Assembly: GCF_020379485.1 (NCBI RefSeq)
Contig: NC_063435.1
Location: 1,736,001-1,800,000 of the forward strand
DNA from: Brassica napus
Taxonomy: Eukaryota > Streptophyta > Magnoliopsida > Brassicales > Brassicaceae
DNA: 64,000 bases
Direction of reading: 5' to 3'
This document shows, piece by piece, positions 53,755-64,000 of the stretch. The notes beneath the pieces are model-generated. The model did not search any database and had not been told where the DNA came from. It saw nothing but the letters and a program-made list of their open reading frames with translations. Numbering within the stretch: the stretch's first letter is position 1; the number at the start of each line of letters is the position of its first letter. Both the position numbers and the translations under genes were made by a program.

Positions 53755-54321
53755 ATGCAGCCAAATTATGATAGCTCAAGTCTTAACAGCATGCAACAAC
53801 AAGATTACTTCCACTTAAACCACTATTACAACAACCTAAACCCTTCAACCAATATCAACAATCTCAATCTTATCCCATACCCTCAAATTCATCAAGAATT
53901 CAATCTACAATCACCAGGCAACAACTCCACCACGTCCGATGAAGCAACTGAAGATATCTTCGTCATCAACGACAGAAAGCAAAGACGTATGGTATCTAAC
54001 AGAGAATCAGCAAGAAGGTCAAGAATGAGAAAGCAAAGACACTTAGATGAGCTTCTCTCTCAGGTTGCTTGGCTAAGAAGCGAGAACCAACAGCTTTTAG
54101 ATAAGCTTAACCAAGCCTCGGATAGCAATGATCTTGTTCTTCAAGAGAACTTGAGGCTTAAAGAGGAAAATGTAGAACTTCGTCAAGTTATCACATCCAT
54201 GAAGAAGCTTGGAGGAAGCACAAGCATCCAAGGAAGATACTGCTCTTCTTCATTGGATCATGAGTTGGATCAAGACTTCTCTTGTATTACAAATGATCCA
54301 AGGACTCATCATCCATCATGA
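53755..54321 (+). CDS. bZIP3: bZIP transcription factor, group S
   Basis: The single-exon gene encodes 188 residues. Translation starts at the ATG at 53755; the longer frame begins at a GTG in a GA repeat. The N-terminus is Asn/Gln/Tyr-rich. The basic region, at about residues 71-100, contains the invariant N-x7-R (NRESARRSR). It is followed by a leucine zipper with heptad Leu (HLDELLSQVAWLRSENQQLL ... LQENLRLKEENVELRQVI). Group S bZIPs are small, intronless and bind ACGT-core DNA as homo- or heterodimers with group C factors. Length and synteny match Arabidopsis At5g15830 (bZIP3). No sucrose-control upstream peptide was seen in the short leader. Confidence 0.92.
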   Translation: MQPNYDSSSLNSMQQQDYFHLNHYYNNLNPSTNINNLNLIPYPQIHQEFNLQSPGNNSTTSDEATEDIFVINDRKQRRMVSNRESARRSRMRKQRHLDELLSQVAWLRSENQQLLDKLNQASDSNDLVLQENLRLKEENVELRQVITSMKKLGGSTSIQGRYCSSSLDHELDQDFSCITNDPRTHHPS

Positions 54322-55203
54322 GTTGTTCGTTCTGATCGAACTTTAAGTTTCTACCTCTAATTAATCTATCTCCTTTTTTTGTATCCACAAAACTCTGGCT
54401 CCTATATATCTTTATGAGCCGAGAACAAAGTGGATTTTTATGTATTTTTTTCTCTGGTCTAGGCTTAGGTCTAGCACCGTTGAAACGTTACTTTTATAAC
54501 GGTTTAACTACGTACCAAAGTTTGAGTTTTCTTTTCCAGCTACTTGTGATCATGAATAATGATTTGGAAGATTGCTTCTATATGTTATAATCTTGATTTT
54601 GTATAAACATAAAAGAAGATCATTTGGAGATGATGGATGTATCTTCTTGAACTTGAAGAAGATGATATACAAATTATTATTAGGATATAATTTTAAAGTT
54701 GAAAACGATAAACTAAAAGAAAAGGACAAGAATTATTAGTCGAAAAGAGAAATGCATATTTTAAGTATACGTGCATAAGAAAGACAAACAAGAACTACCA
54801 ACTCTCCTAACCCAGGACGACAGAGTAGCCAATTAATGTCAAGAACAATAAATTACTCAAAAAGGTCTTTGATAATTATATATTGTTTCTTCGTGAGGAT
54901 CATTCGAGGAGAATCATTTATCGAATTCTTTTCGCATGGCATTGAAACATATGAGGTGAAAGTGGATTTGTGAAATTAACGTATCGTATATCAAATAAAA
55001 GTGATCCTCTCATATGTGCGCATGCATTATTGCCTTTAATCTCGTCGGTGAATAGCATGCCTATCACTCGATATAACCATCGCGTTTTTGAACACGTCAC
55101 TCCTTCGATTATTTTCCTAACATGTTTGATCGCTACCGATTATGATAAAGTTTTTTTTTTCTTTTTGGCTAGAATTGTGATGAAAAACTCTCGCCCCTAG
55201 CTC

Positions 55204-55773
55204 TGGAACTGGGTTGCGGGTCAAACCCGCCCCGCTGATCCGCCAACCCATGGGTAAACTGATTTTTTTTATTCAAAAAATTTGATTCGCTTGACTCGCA
55301 AGAAGAAAATATGAAATCCGCACCCGCCCCGCTTAAACCCGCGGGTGATCCGTTAGACCCGCGGATAATATTAATAATATTAAAAATTATTAATTTAAAT
55401 ATTTTTTTATTAAAAATAACAATAAAATTTAATATTTAAATATTTTTTATTAAAAATAACAATAAAATTTAATATTTTAAATAATTTTTATTAAAAATAA
55501 TAAATATTAATCTATTTATAATTAAAATTAAATTATTTTTTTAAAAAATTTCCATTTAAAAATAATATTTAAAAAAAAAAAAAAATTTAGTTTTTGCGGG
55601 TTGGCGGGTACCCGCACTGAATTTTGGCTGACCCGCACCCGCCCTGCATAAAAGTCACTCAACCCGCACCCGCATCCGCGAACCAAAATTTTCAAATCAC
55701 TCAACCCACACCCGCTCTGCAGCGAATCAAATGGAGCGGGGCCCGTGGATAATGATTCATATTCCCAGCACTA
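55204..55773. mobile_element. Non-autonomous hAT-type transposon, 570 bp
   Basis: A perfect 8-bp target duplication, CCTAGCTC, flanks the element (55196-55203 and 55774-55781). The ends are TGGAACTGGG and, inverted, TAGTGCTGGG (7 of 10 matches). Both subterminal regions are full of acccgc / gcgggt words around an AT-rich core with no coding capacity. Confidence 0.85.
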
Positions 55774-55858
55774 CCTAGCTCCCTTTAAATATAAAAACAA
55801 TGTATAATGCATGGATCTAAACAGGGTAAATTCCCGAAACCTAAATAGTACTCCCGTA

Positions 55859-56080
55859 CTCCCTGTCGTTTTAAGTTTGTGCATACAGATTAAGAAAACA
55901 ACTAATTTTGTATATTTTCTATTTAAAAACACAATTATTTATACACTTAATCATATTTCAACCAATAGAAAAATAAATTGCTGAATAAAATTAATAAATT
56001 TTGTATTAAAAATTGAAAACGATACTTATTTTATAATGAAAAAATTATTTACAACAACACTTAATATGAAACGGAAGGAG
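55859..56080 (+). mobile_element. Stowaway-type MITE
   Basis: It starts CTCCCTGTCGTTTTAAG and ends CTTAATATGAAACGGAAGGAG between TA dinucleotides (55857-55858, 56081-56082). AT-rich, non-coding, 222 bp. Confidence 0.85.
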
Positions 56081-56987
56081 TATAGGATAACATGTTTTCA
56101 TGAGCTGATGCATGAGGCTAACTTAATTTGGACACTTTTTCTCTATATTGGATCCTTGGTTTTGTAGACGGGCTTAAATGAGCTTTTCTTTTTCATTTGC
56201 TTAGTAAGGTCCATAAAGTTGAACGGTGTTGATGTGTGGATCGTGGTCAAATTCTTGGCCTATTTCTCAATTCTCACTAGTGAGGTCACAATGCAAACTC
56301 AAACCAATCACAATAAATATGCGAAGTTGATGATCATTCCATGGACCACTCGACTGAAAACAGAATTACCATAGGCGTATTTGCCACACGTGATACAGAG
56401 ATTCTCAAGAGGTTGTGATCCGGAAAATAACATGTGGTGTTACTATTTTTCATATCACCTTTTACTATTTTCATTTTTTGAGTAAACTAGATACGTTATT
56501 CCTCTGGCTTCAGGCAAAATGTATATAATTGAATATTCTTCTTTTACCTTGTGGTAACTGTCCATGTATATCTCTGAGTAAGGCTAAGGCTTCGAGTCCT
56601 AGAGTCATCAACCAACTGTTACCTGAGCCACAAGTTGTAAGAAAGTTTGGAGTCCAAAAGGAGCAAGCAAGGTTAGTTTATTATGATATAATCACATGTC
56701 TCAGGTTGTCTTCACGTCTCTGTACATTTAGAGAATCTGTGGAGTATCAACATACATATTTGGCATCTTATTTCTGAAATGAAAAAATTAACGCACCATC
56801 CTTAGATGGGTTGTCGGGGCGTTATCTACCGATGGATAATATTCTATTCTATGTGGTGGTATCATTTCACATAACACAGTATTCATATTTGGTTTTTAAC
56901 TAAAGTTACAGTGATGATAACTTCTAAGGAACTCAAACAAGTAAAACATTTACAAGCATGCAAGCTAGTTTTGCCTTAAGCATCATA

Positions 56988-57941
56988 TCATAACGAAGGA
57001 ACAACTCCATATCCTGTGTTGAACATTGTCATTGTGGAGAAACCTTGGTCTGCCTCTGCCTCTGCATCCACTTCTTCTCTCTTTACAAACCGGCCTTTGA
57101 TCCGTGGTCTTGTCTCTGCATAAGCTTTCCTTGAAGCATATCTTACCCTCTTCTCAAACTTCCTCGTCTTCTTCTTCTCTCTGTATCTCATAACCCTAGC
57201 CTCTCTTTCCCCTGGACTAAGTATCTGAGTTGAAGGGTCAGGTAGTTGGTCTGTTGCCGCTTTGGGGGATGGTGAATGTAATACTACTGTTGTGTCACTT
57301 GTCGTTGACTCTGGCACAAGACTGACCATATGACATCCTGAGGACACATTAGTGAAACCAAACTGAAAGTTGTGTTGCTCATGGTGCATGTGGGCCTTTG
57401 ATTCTTCAACTTGAAGTGGAACAACTCCATCTCTAGCATATCTACTTCGAGGTACGTTGTAGTCTTGTTGATAATCAACAAGGTCCAGACTATTGTTATT
57501 GTTACCACTGTTTTTCTCTGAACTAGGCAACAACCAAGAAGCCACCTCTGTTTCATCCTCTTCTTCTTGTCCCATCACCACTATGTTCTCTGGACCTGTC
57601 ATCGCTGTTGTCTCACTTGAATGGTTAGTGGCCATGGAGGAGATTGGGAGAATAGGAACACGTTGGTGGCGTCTAGCAAGTGGGTTTACTAAATGAATCT
57701 GTGAATCACAGGCTATGCATAGTGATGCAGCATCTGCCTTGCAAAAGAAGGCAGCTGGTGCACGCTCACATGCCTCACAGACTCGAACACGTTCGTGGCG
57801 GGAAGCAAGAAGATTGGCAGCGTGAACTTGAGCATCACAGGTGGAGCACAAGTAAGCAGAATCAGCTCGGCAATACACGGTGCATGCGGCTGAACGGCAT
57901 GTGTTGCAAACTTGTGTCCAGTTACGGTCTTGTTTCAACAT
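56988..57941 (-). CDS. COL1: CONSTANS-LIKE 1 type zinc finger protein (B-box, CCT)
   Basis: One uninterrupted frame of 317 residues starts [20 protein letters not shown]. Two B-boxes are intact. The first has C12, C15, C24, D27, C32, C35, H40 and H49; the second has C55, C58, C67, D70, C75, C78, H83 and H92. A shortened middle region follows with the [11 protein letters not shown] block. The CCT domain ([20 protein letters not shown] ... [12 protein letters not shown]) and the GYGVVPSL tail end the protein. CO/COL proteins are nuclear; the CCT domain binds FT-type promoters with NF-Y, and they act in light and photoperiod responses. The start and B-box 1 resemble COL1 (At5g15850) more than CO. 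Oddly, the intron that I recall between middle region and CCT in CO/COL1 is absent: [14 protein letters not shown] is contiguous. The protein is also shorter than the Arabidopsis one (about 355). Confidence 0.9.
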   Translation of the reverse strand: MLKQDRNWTQVCNTCRSAACTVYCRADSAYLCSTCDAQVHAANLLASRHERVRVCEACERAPAAFFCKADAASLCIACDSQIHLVNPLARRHQRVPILPISSMATNHSSETTAMTGPENIVVMGQEEEDETEVASWLLPSSEKNSGNNNNSLDLVDYQQDYNVPRSRYARDGVVPLQVEESKAHMHHEQHNFQFGFTNVSSGCHMVSLVPESTTSDTTVVLHSPSPKAATDQLPDPSTQILSPGEREARVMRYREKKKTRKFEKRVRYASRKAYAETRPRIKGRFVKREEVDAEAEADQGFSTMTMFNTGYGVVPSL

Positions 57942-59080
57942 AATAACTTCAGATGTAGTTAGCTTGATGATGAGGTAGATTTATGTTTTGAAAGGCAGAG
58001 ACTAAGAAGGCAAATGAAGGATATAGGGTAAGACAGGTGGCGAGAAGTTAGTGGCTTTGAAAAGTTGCTTGAATATCTTGTGGCTGGCTGAGTTTCTGTG
58101 TAGGGTTTGTGTATTGGGTCCAGTCCTGAGATGCTGACATTGGCTTTTGGATTCATCAACCATCATCAGGACCAAGTGAAGACAACTAGGTTGCAACTTC
58201 TGAATCGTATTATCTGCTACTATTTTGGTAAAGCTGGTTATCAACATCACCTATGGTATCAAGTCGGTCAAGCTGACGTGGCAAACGAGGGAGATCCGAG
58301 CAGGCAATTAGAATCTACCAAGTGGCTTCAAGTCTTAAAGATTGGGAAGAACATGAGCCACAAGTTGCAGCAAATGGTGGGTCCAAAGGTGAATAATATG
58401 GTTGGTTATATCGACATCACATATGAAATGCTTGTTTAATTGTTTATACAATTCAATTTGCATATGATCACCATTATATTCATAGTAACAAAGCGTGCAC
58501 AAGTCCATGCGAGTTGTTACATCTCTCTATCACCTTTTGAGTATATGATAAAACTGGATAATATCAATTTAGCCTTTCCTAGAAAATTTTCAAACTTGCG
58601 GAAGTAATCATATTGATATGAGTTCAAGCCTACATGGCTGAATCCATAAAACTTATACTACTTCCGTTCCTTAACAACAAATTTTCTAAGATTTTCACAC
58701 ATTAAAAAAACACATTAATTCACTATTGTAAAAACATCATTTTACAACTATCAATTTCCAATAACTTTCAAACAATACCAATTCAATACACTCAATTAGT
58801 TTTTTTGAAATTTACAATTTCTACATGGAAAACATAAAAAATATATCTTTGTGAAACAAATGTTTTCTTCTAAAACATCTATCGAAACTAAGGGAGTATT
58901 TTGAATTTTAAACATATTCTAGTGTTTCTAATCAAACTGACACTTTAAGTTAGATTGTGCAGAGTTTTGAGTTAAAAGGTAATAGCTTTAAGCTTCAACA
59001 CCATAGCAAACGAGAGTTTCTATTTATATTTTAAGATACAAATCGAATAACACAAAATTGAAAATACAGAGGCTTCTCTG
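57942..59080. other. COL1 promoter side and ICME 3' region
   Basis: This includes the COL promoter and leader (right of 57941 on the minus strand), a MITE at 58658-58896 and the ICME 3' untranslated region. The 110-codon plus-strand frame at 58107-58439 has no recognisable domain. Confidence 0.5.
58658..58896 (-). mobile_element. Stowaway-type MITE (reverse copy)
   Basis: It starts CTACTTCCGTTCCTTA and ends CGAAACTAAGGGAG between TA dinucleotides (58656-58657, 58897-58898). Read in reverse it aligns with the MITE at 51908 (shared tgtttca-aaagatatat, ttttc-atgta-aaatt), so both belong to one family. Confidence 0.85.
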
Positions 59081-61840
59081 TCAGAAGGGGCTAACCTCAC
59101 GAGCTAGTTTCAGCAACAACTCTGGAACAAGACGCTTTCTCGGAGGAGCCAACGAGTCTTTGGCCAGCGCGTCATCATCCTCGGCGTGTATCACAGAGAC
59201 TATGTCATCAAAGAGTTCATCTTTACCGCCTCTTAAGGGATCCTAAAACAAATACTCTCATTCATTTATTATAATTACCAAAACACTGAGTCTGTGTCCG
59301 TGTTACAAAGTTTATGTGGCCTTACCTGAAGAAACAAATCTGTATGTGTTTTTCCGTTGTATAAAATAAGCTCCACTTTAGCTCCAACAGCTTGGAGAGC
59401 GTCTGCAAACGTTTTGCTGCAAAAAAAAAAAGAGAGAGATGATTTTAGTAAAAGCAAAGCATTGATTAGTAAAGTATATCTTCAAGAGAATGATCATGTA
59501 CCTTGCATCACATGGTATTGAATAATCTGAGGATCCGTGGAAAAGCATAATTGGAGGCAACATAGACGCAGCTTTACCAACAATTGGGTCTTTCAATCTT
59601 ACTTCTGGTGAGAATTTATCAAATGACTCTTCTCCTTCCATTATGCTACAAGATGAAGTTGGTTCATTATAATCAAACTACGTTTTAGGATTTGGTTAAA
59701 TTAGAATTTACCTTAGGAAAATGGAGCGATACAGTCCCCGGTTATGGAAGTGATCAACCAAGTTGTATAGATTGTACCTGTTCAAGTTCAAAATGATAAT
59801 CAGATTGATATGTTACCAAAACGCACATTAAAACTTAGGGAATAGTACCCTCCAGATAATCCGAAGTAAGCTTTTATTTGGGAAACCCTCCAAGAGATGC
59901 TCTCTCCTTTTGATTCTTTAGTAGCTTGTTCCAATAGAGCACAAGCGGCTATATGTGCACCAGCTGATTGTCCCATCAGGTAGATCCTACAGAAACGCAG
60001 TTCAGTACTCGAGACCAAGTTGGAAGATCTAATGGTTTAGATAAAAGTTAAAGTCAATGAGTTGATGGAAACCTGTTGGGGTCACCTCCAAAGGCAGCGA
60101 TGTTATTGCAGACAAATGAGATTCCTTGAGAAGCATCCGTCACCATATCACTAATTGTTCCCTGAGGAAAGTTTCTGGACCAAAAAAGGAAGGGATTGGT
60201 TTATAAATGCATGAAACAGATATACATTTTCAAAATCCCTAAAAGCTCCAAACAGAGCTATAATAATTTCGGTTCTGTGTGGAATGTACCACCTTGGTAG
60301 AATCTAGAGTAAGGAATATATTTAACAGAACACTAGGTTTTAGATTGTGTACTTTAGTTACCTGTAGTCAACGCATGCTACAATGATATCCCTTTCTGCT
60401 AGCTGCATTCCCAGGAGCGAGCCCCAGGCTTTGTACCTATATAACAGCACAAGAGTGGCAAACATGAACTCATTAACACACGACTCAATCTAGTGCAAGA
60501 TTCAAGTGAAACTTGGGTGAGATAAGAATGCAGAGTACATCGATGGATCTTTAACGTTTTTTAACCCAAGTATCAAAAATAACAGTGAGAGGAACTAGGA
60601 CACGATATTTATTTTACTACACCTACACCAGACTACATTTACAGAATTGTAAAACAAATGAACTTCAAACTTATGCATAGGAGAATGCTGTAACTCTAAT
60701 GTGCTACTCACCCAATAATCCAAGCTCCACCAGTCACGAAAACAACAACCGGCTTCATACCATCATTGTTGCTTGGTAAGTACAGATCCAGCCTACCAAA
60801 ACGTCATTCATAAATGCCATGCATCAACAGTCTCAGAAATGGGTGATACAATAAGAACAGAGGTATTCAACAAAACCCATTAGGCCAAGGTGAAAGGAGT
60901 AAGTAAGATTCTGGTCAGTTCAGACATCAGACACAAACCTATTCCTTGGTTGATCTCCGTACACTACACTCCTCCGTACTTGCGATGAGAAAAAATACAT
61001 ATAAGCAACTGCACAATACACAAAAAAAAAAACTTGAGATCAGAAAAACAAAGACTTCCCAGAAGAAAAAAAAATCTTAATTTAAAGAAAATGTCCTTCC
61101 AACAAAAAGTAAGAAAAAACAAACCTTGAAGAAAGCCAGGCATAAGCAGCATAGCATAACATGTAAGCGCAAGTAACTTCATGATCCATCGATAGCCTAC
61201 CCTGAACATTACTCAACAAATTAAATAAATCCTTCCCCAACTCTCTCAGAAAAAAAAACACCAAAACAAGACATACATTACGAGTAAGCTGTCACACGTT
61301 CGATAAATCAAGAATGGAATCAAAAAGCACATGGGGGTAGCTTTCCTTACTAGACCTAAGTTCCTAAACCTCACGCAACTTGCAAATAAGACAGAACAGA
61401 GTTCCATTGATTCATTACAGAACAAGCAACAGATACAAGTATAATAAAATATACTAAAGTTAATGATACCGTGCACACAATGGTTAGAGCCAGCTAATAT
61501 CATCTATAAACCAATCATTAAAACGGGGGAAAATTCGAGATCAGTAGTACCCGAGGTATCGAAGAAGCTTGAAGCTAAGACGAGTAACCAGATACGTCTC
61601 CTTCGCCGCGTGTCCGATGTCGCGGCCGAACGACGGCTGCCGGCAAATCCGACGAGATCCTCCGTCCGCCGGAGACTTACCGGACACTCGACGACGCACC
61701 GGTTCGGGCGAAGACAAACCGTTGGAGCCGTTGAGAAGAGTCGTTCTCTCGGAGTCAATAACCTCCTCGATCTCCGATACCGTCGAGGTCATCGGACGGC
61801 ATCGCTCCGGCTGGTGAGTCTCCAGAGGCGGATGATGCAT
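59081..61840 (-). CDS. ICME: Isoprenylcysteine alpha-carbonyl methylesterase
   Basis: About nine or ten exons run from ATG at 61838-61840 ([20 protein letters not shown]) to TGA at 59081-59083 (...[10 protein letters not shown]), giving a protein of about 420 residues. It demethylates prenylcysteine methyl esters on prenylated proteins, reversing ICMT and damping abscisic acid signalling in Arabidopsis. It is anchored in the ER/Golgi membrane. A hydrophobic segment ([19 protein letters not shown]) precedes an alpha/beta-hydrolase domain. The oxyanion region is [15 protein letters not shown]. The nucleophile Ser is in GQSAGAH, the acid in [10 protein letters not shown], and the His in GKTHTDLF. 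The order COL gene then ICME matches Arabidopsis (At5g15860). Confidence 0.93.
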
Positions 61841-63111
61841 CTTTCGCCGTTGAATTAGTGAATCAGATACGTCTTATTCCTCCTCGTGTTCGTCTCGGTG
61901 AAGCTCTCTCTCGCAAATTTTTCAAACTCTTTGCGCCCTCTGTTGTTTCTCCCTTCACCAGAAGGTAATAGTTATATCATATAACCAAGAGAAGACTGAG
62001 ACGGTGTCGTTTTTTGATCCCTTCCTTAATTCACTCAAGTTAATTAATTATCTTCTCCTAACCAAACCAATATAATCATGTAAATAGACACGAAAAAAGC
62101 TAATTATCCCCATAAGACTTTTGTCGTTTGTATTTTTAGGGAAATAAATTTATTTTTTGTTAGTAATTTTTTGATTGGATGGAGTAGACTGACGACTTCG
62201 TAGCTATTGGCAGAAAGGTTAAACTCGTGGGACCCAGACATGACGAATATTTCAGAATGTGTGAGAAGAGAACCCATCACTTTCAGAAGCTCTAGATCAT
62301 GTGGCAGTGCCCACCAACCACTAGAAAGAACATCCCACGAATATTTTTTTTCTTTTCGTAATTTGTAAATTACTAATAATCATGTATGGACACCACAATC
62401 AAAGTAATAATGTTTTTTTCTTTTCGTAATTCTAGTAAATCTTCGTGTTCTATATATTTTAGCTTATAGTAATAGATTTACTATAATATGCTAATATCTT
62501 TAAATATAAATTGCTTAGTTGATGAAGCCAGAATTTATTAATAGGTTTCAAGGTTTTAAATAAATCTTTTGCAGAAATTAGATTTCTTCCCAGGCTTTAG
62601 ATTTGACGAAGGAGATTTGTTGATTCTCGAAACTTAAGCTTTTTATCTCATGAGTTCTTCCATTCTTCTACTAGTTAATTAAAGAATAGAAAGTCTATTT
62701 GTTCAACAAGACTGAGAAAAGAGGGAGACTTGGCTTATGTGCCTATGGAAAGCTTGATGTTGTAACATGTCTTTTATGTCTTGTCTAATGGTTTAAAACC
62801 TGGTTTGGACTTTGGCCTTTAGGGGTTTTAGTATTTTCAGATCAACTACATTGTGTTTCTCATGTATTAAGTTTTTTTGTTTTGTACAAAAATGATTAGC
62901 AGCTTGTTTCATGTTTAATGTCTTGCTGTTTATGTTACCAGTAATGGTTATTCAAGTCGAAATGATAAGATATATCTCAATTAATATTAAACTAAGACCG
63001 TCAAATGTCCAAAGTCAAAAGCATGAAAACAGAAAAAAGTTTCCGAATTAAAGAAACAAGAGAAACATGGTAGCTCTTGTAAAAAGGGTGGACAATGGGT
63101 TTAGTATCAAC
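61841..63111. other. Intergenic between ICME and the DUF674 gene
   Basis: ICME promoter side followed by AT-rich DNA. A duplicated ttttttcttttcgtaatt word occurs at about 62346-62364 and 62413-62431. No gene is recognised. Confidence 0.5.
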
Positions 63112-64000
63112 TTAGGAGGCTTGACAATCATTGACTTTTTGTTTCTTCCTTTGGCTTCTTCGAAGTTGGGTCTGACAAAGTGGTTCCTTCCTTGGCTTCT
63201 TTGCAATAAAATCACCTAAAGCACTGCTTAAAGCACATGAAGTCAACAATGAAGCTCTCAACAAATCCACAGCCTGATTCATAAACACAGAATTTTCATC
63301 AAGTTCTTCCAACAAGTGCAAGATAATCAAATAACCGGGAAAACTAAGCATACATACATACCTCTGCTTTGCTGATGTCAATTTCTTGAACATCAATATC
63401 TTCTGCGTTGGTCTGCAACTTCTTAAGTAAGCAAACAGTAGAACAGGAGCTCATCGGTGTAATGACCAGATCATCTGACACCGTGAACTGTGTCTCTTTC
63501 TTCAAAAACCCGGAACAATGGGTTTGGTGATCGTTCCCATGGGATTTTGGATCCACCAAAGTCACAGGCACAAGTTTGTCATTACGATAATACGGAATCT
63601 TATTAGAGTCTCTAGTCAAGGCATATATTGGAACTGGTTTGTTGACAAAGGAATATATGAACCGGTAGTAAACCGGTGGTTCAAGAGTGATGATACCAGG
63701 CAACTGCACCTGAAAACTATAAAAACAAGGGAGGACACCTTTGGAATCTGCTGATGCTGCTTTTGTTTCTTCATTAACAACACTCAAGTCCTTGAAGCTT
63801 CTGCACAAGTTTGCTAAGCAACCAAAAGTGATACTGTTTCCAGATATCTCCAATACAGATTCCAGTGAGACGGCAAGAAATGACAAGAGAAGCTCAACAA
63901 AATCTTCTCCGCACTCAACAAATAAAATCTTCATATCTTGATTCCTAACGACTGCGTTTATAGTTAAAACCTTCTCTGGTTCAGCCTCATCCTTCTTCTC
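63112..64000 (-). CDS. DUF674 family protein, 3' part (runs off the window)
   Basis: Two exons are visible. The upstream one occupies the right edge down to about 63362, and the last ends at the stop at 63112. The frame is open to base 64000, so the 5' part lies outside the window. The protein shows the DUF674 pattern: MKILFVECGEDFVELLLSFL, a GCLANLCRSFKDL block, and PGIITLEPPVYYRF-type sequence, ending in a basic tail (RRSQRKKQKVNDCQAS). After splicing, EIDISKAE joins AVDLLRASLLTSCALSSALG. The function of DUF674 is unknown; the family is expanded in plants. I do not remember a DUF674 gene beside ICME in Arabidopsis. Confidence 0.8.

Larger units (their letters stand above)
54322..56987. other. 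Intergenic between bZIP and COL1-type gene
   Basis: This holds the bZIP 3' region, a hAT-type element (55204-55773) and a MITE (55859-56080), and then the 3' side of the COL gene. The recalled Arabidopsis order has CONSTANS in this interval; I found no B-box or CCT fragment of it here. A short coding-like stretch at about 56578-56670 (KAKASSPRVINQLLPEPQVV) has no known family. Confidence 0.55.

Noticed and set aside
56529..56777. 82-codon frame with KAKASSPRVINQLLPEPQVV and a gttagt donor-like site
   Set aside because: Coding-like in part, but no partner exon and no recognised family; not a CONSTANS fragment.
58107..58439. 110-codon plus-strand frame upstream of the COL1 gene
   Set aside because: No domain, no splice or codon evidence, and it lies in the COL promoter region.
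1..64000. CRISPR arrays, operons or bacterial insertion sequences
   Set aside because: The DNA is clearly plant nuclear: spliced genes, plant transposons, nuclear tRNA genes. No such features are present.

Overview
The window is nuclear DNA from a plant of the mustard family (Brassicaceae), most likely Brassica or a close relative. The evidence is intron-rich plant genes with GT-AG junctions, AT-rich intergenic DNA, crucifer-type transposons, and a gene order that, from memory, follows Arabidopsis thaliana chromosome 5 from about At5g15640 to At5g15860. Proteins are close to, but clearly diverged from, the Arabidopsis ones as I remember them. Locus numbers are recalled, not searched.

Left third (1-20.9 kb): a mitochondrial carrier of the SLC25A44 type (757-2583, +); an intergenic stretch with a tRNA-derived SINE; the UDP-arabinopyranose mutase RGP2 (5385-7225, +); a frameshifted F-box gene and a second, more decayed relic (7970-10115); and a very large ARM-repeat Furry-like protein gene (10446-19575, -) with a small TRIM-like retroelement in an intron.

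Centre (20.9-36.1 kb): the dual-targeted organelle RNA polymerase RPOTmp (-); a GDSL esterase/lipase (-); IMP3, a ribosomal S4-type U3 snoRNP protein (+), tail-to-tail with the glucosamine-6-phosphate acetyltransferase GNA1 (-); an Ole e 1/proline-rich cell wall protein (-); a fossil last exon of the MADS-box gene SEP1; a tRNA-Ile(AAU); a possible 56-residue microprotein gene; a shortened tRNA-Asp; and a RING-H2 protein with an expanded seven-residue repeat (+).

Transposon-rich middle (36.1-53 kb): a 915-bp hAT-type element with a perfect 8-bp target duplication; an L1-type LINE insertion that keeps an intact 700-codon ORF1 but has no ORF2, with a perfect 15-bp target duplication; a solo short LTR; tiny poly(T) insertions bounded by 9-16-bp duplications; a near-perfect hairpin; and a 5.28-kb CACTA (En/Spm) element with intact termini, nonsense-broken transposase genes and dense subterminal repeats.

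Right part (53-64 kb): a bZIP factor (bZIP3-like, +), another hAT-type element, Stowaway-type MITEs, a CONSTANS-LIKE 1 type gene that is unexpectedly uninterrupted (-), prenylcysteine methylesterase ICME (-), and the 3' part of a DUF674 gene running off the right edge (-).

The genes do not form a functional cluster. What unites them is ancestral synteny. Several Arabidopsis neighbours (SEP1, the CONSTANS tandem partner and others) are missing or survive as scraps, as expected of a fractionated, formerly polyploid crucifer genome.
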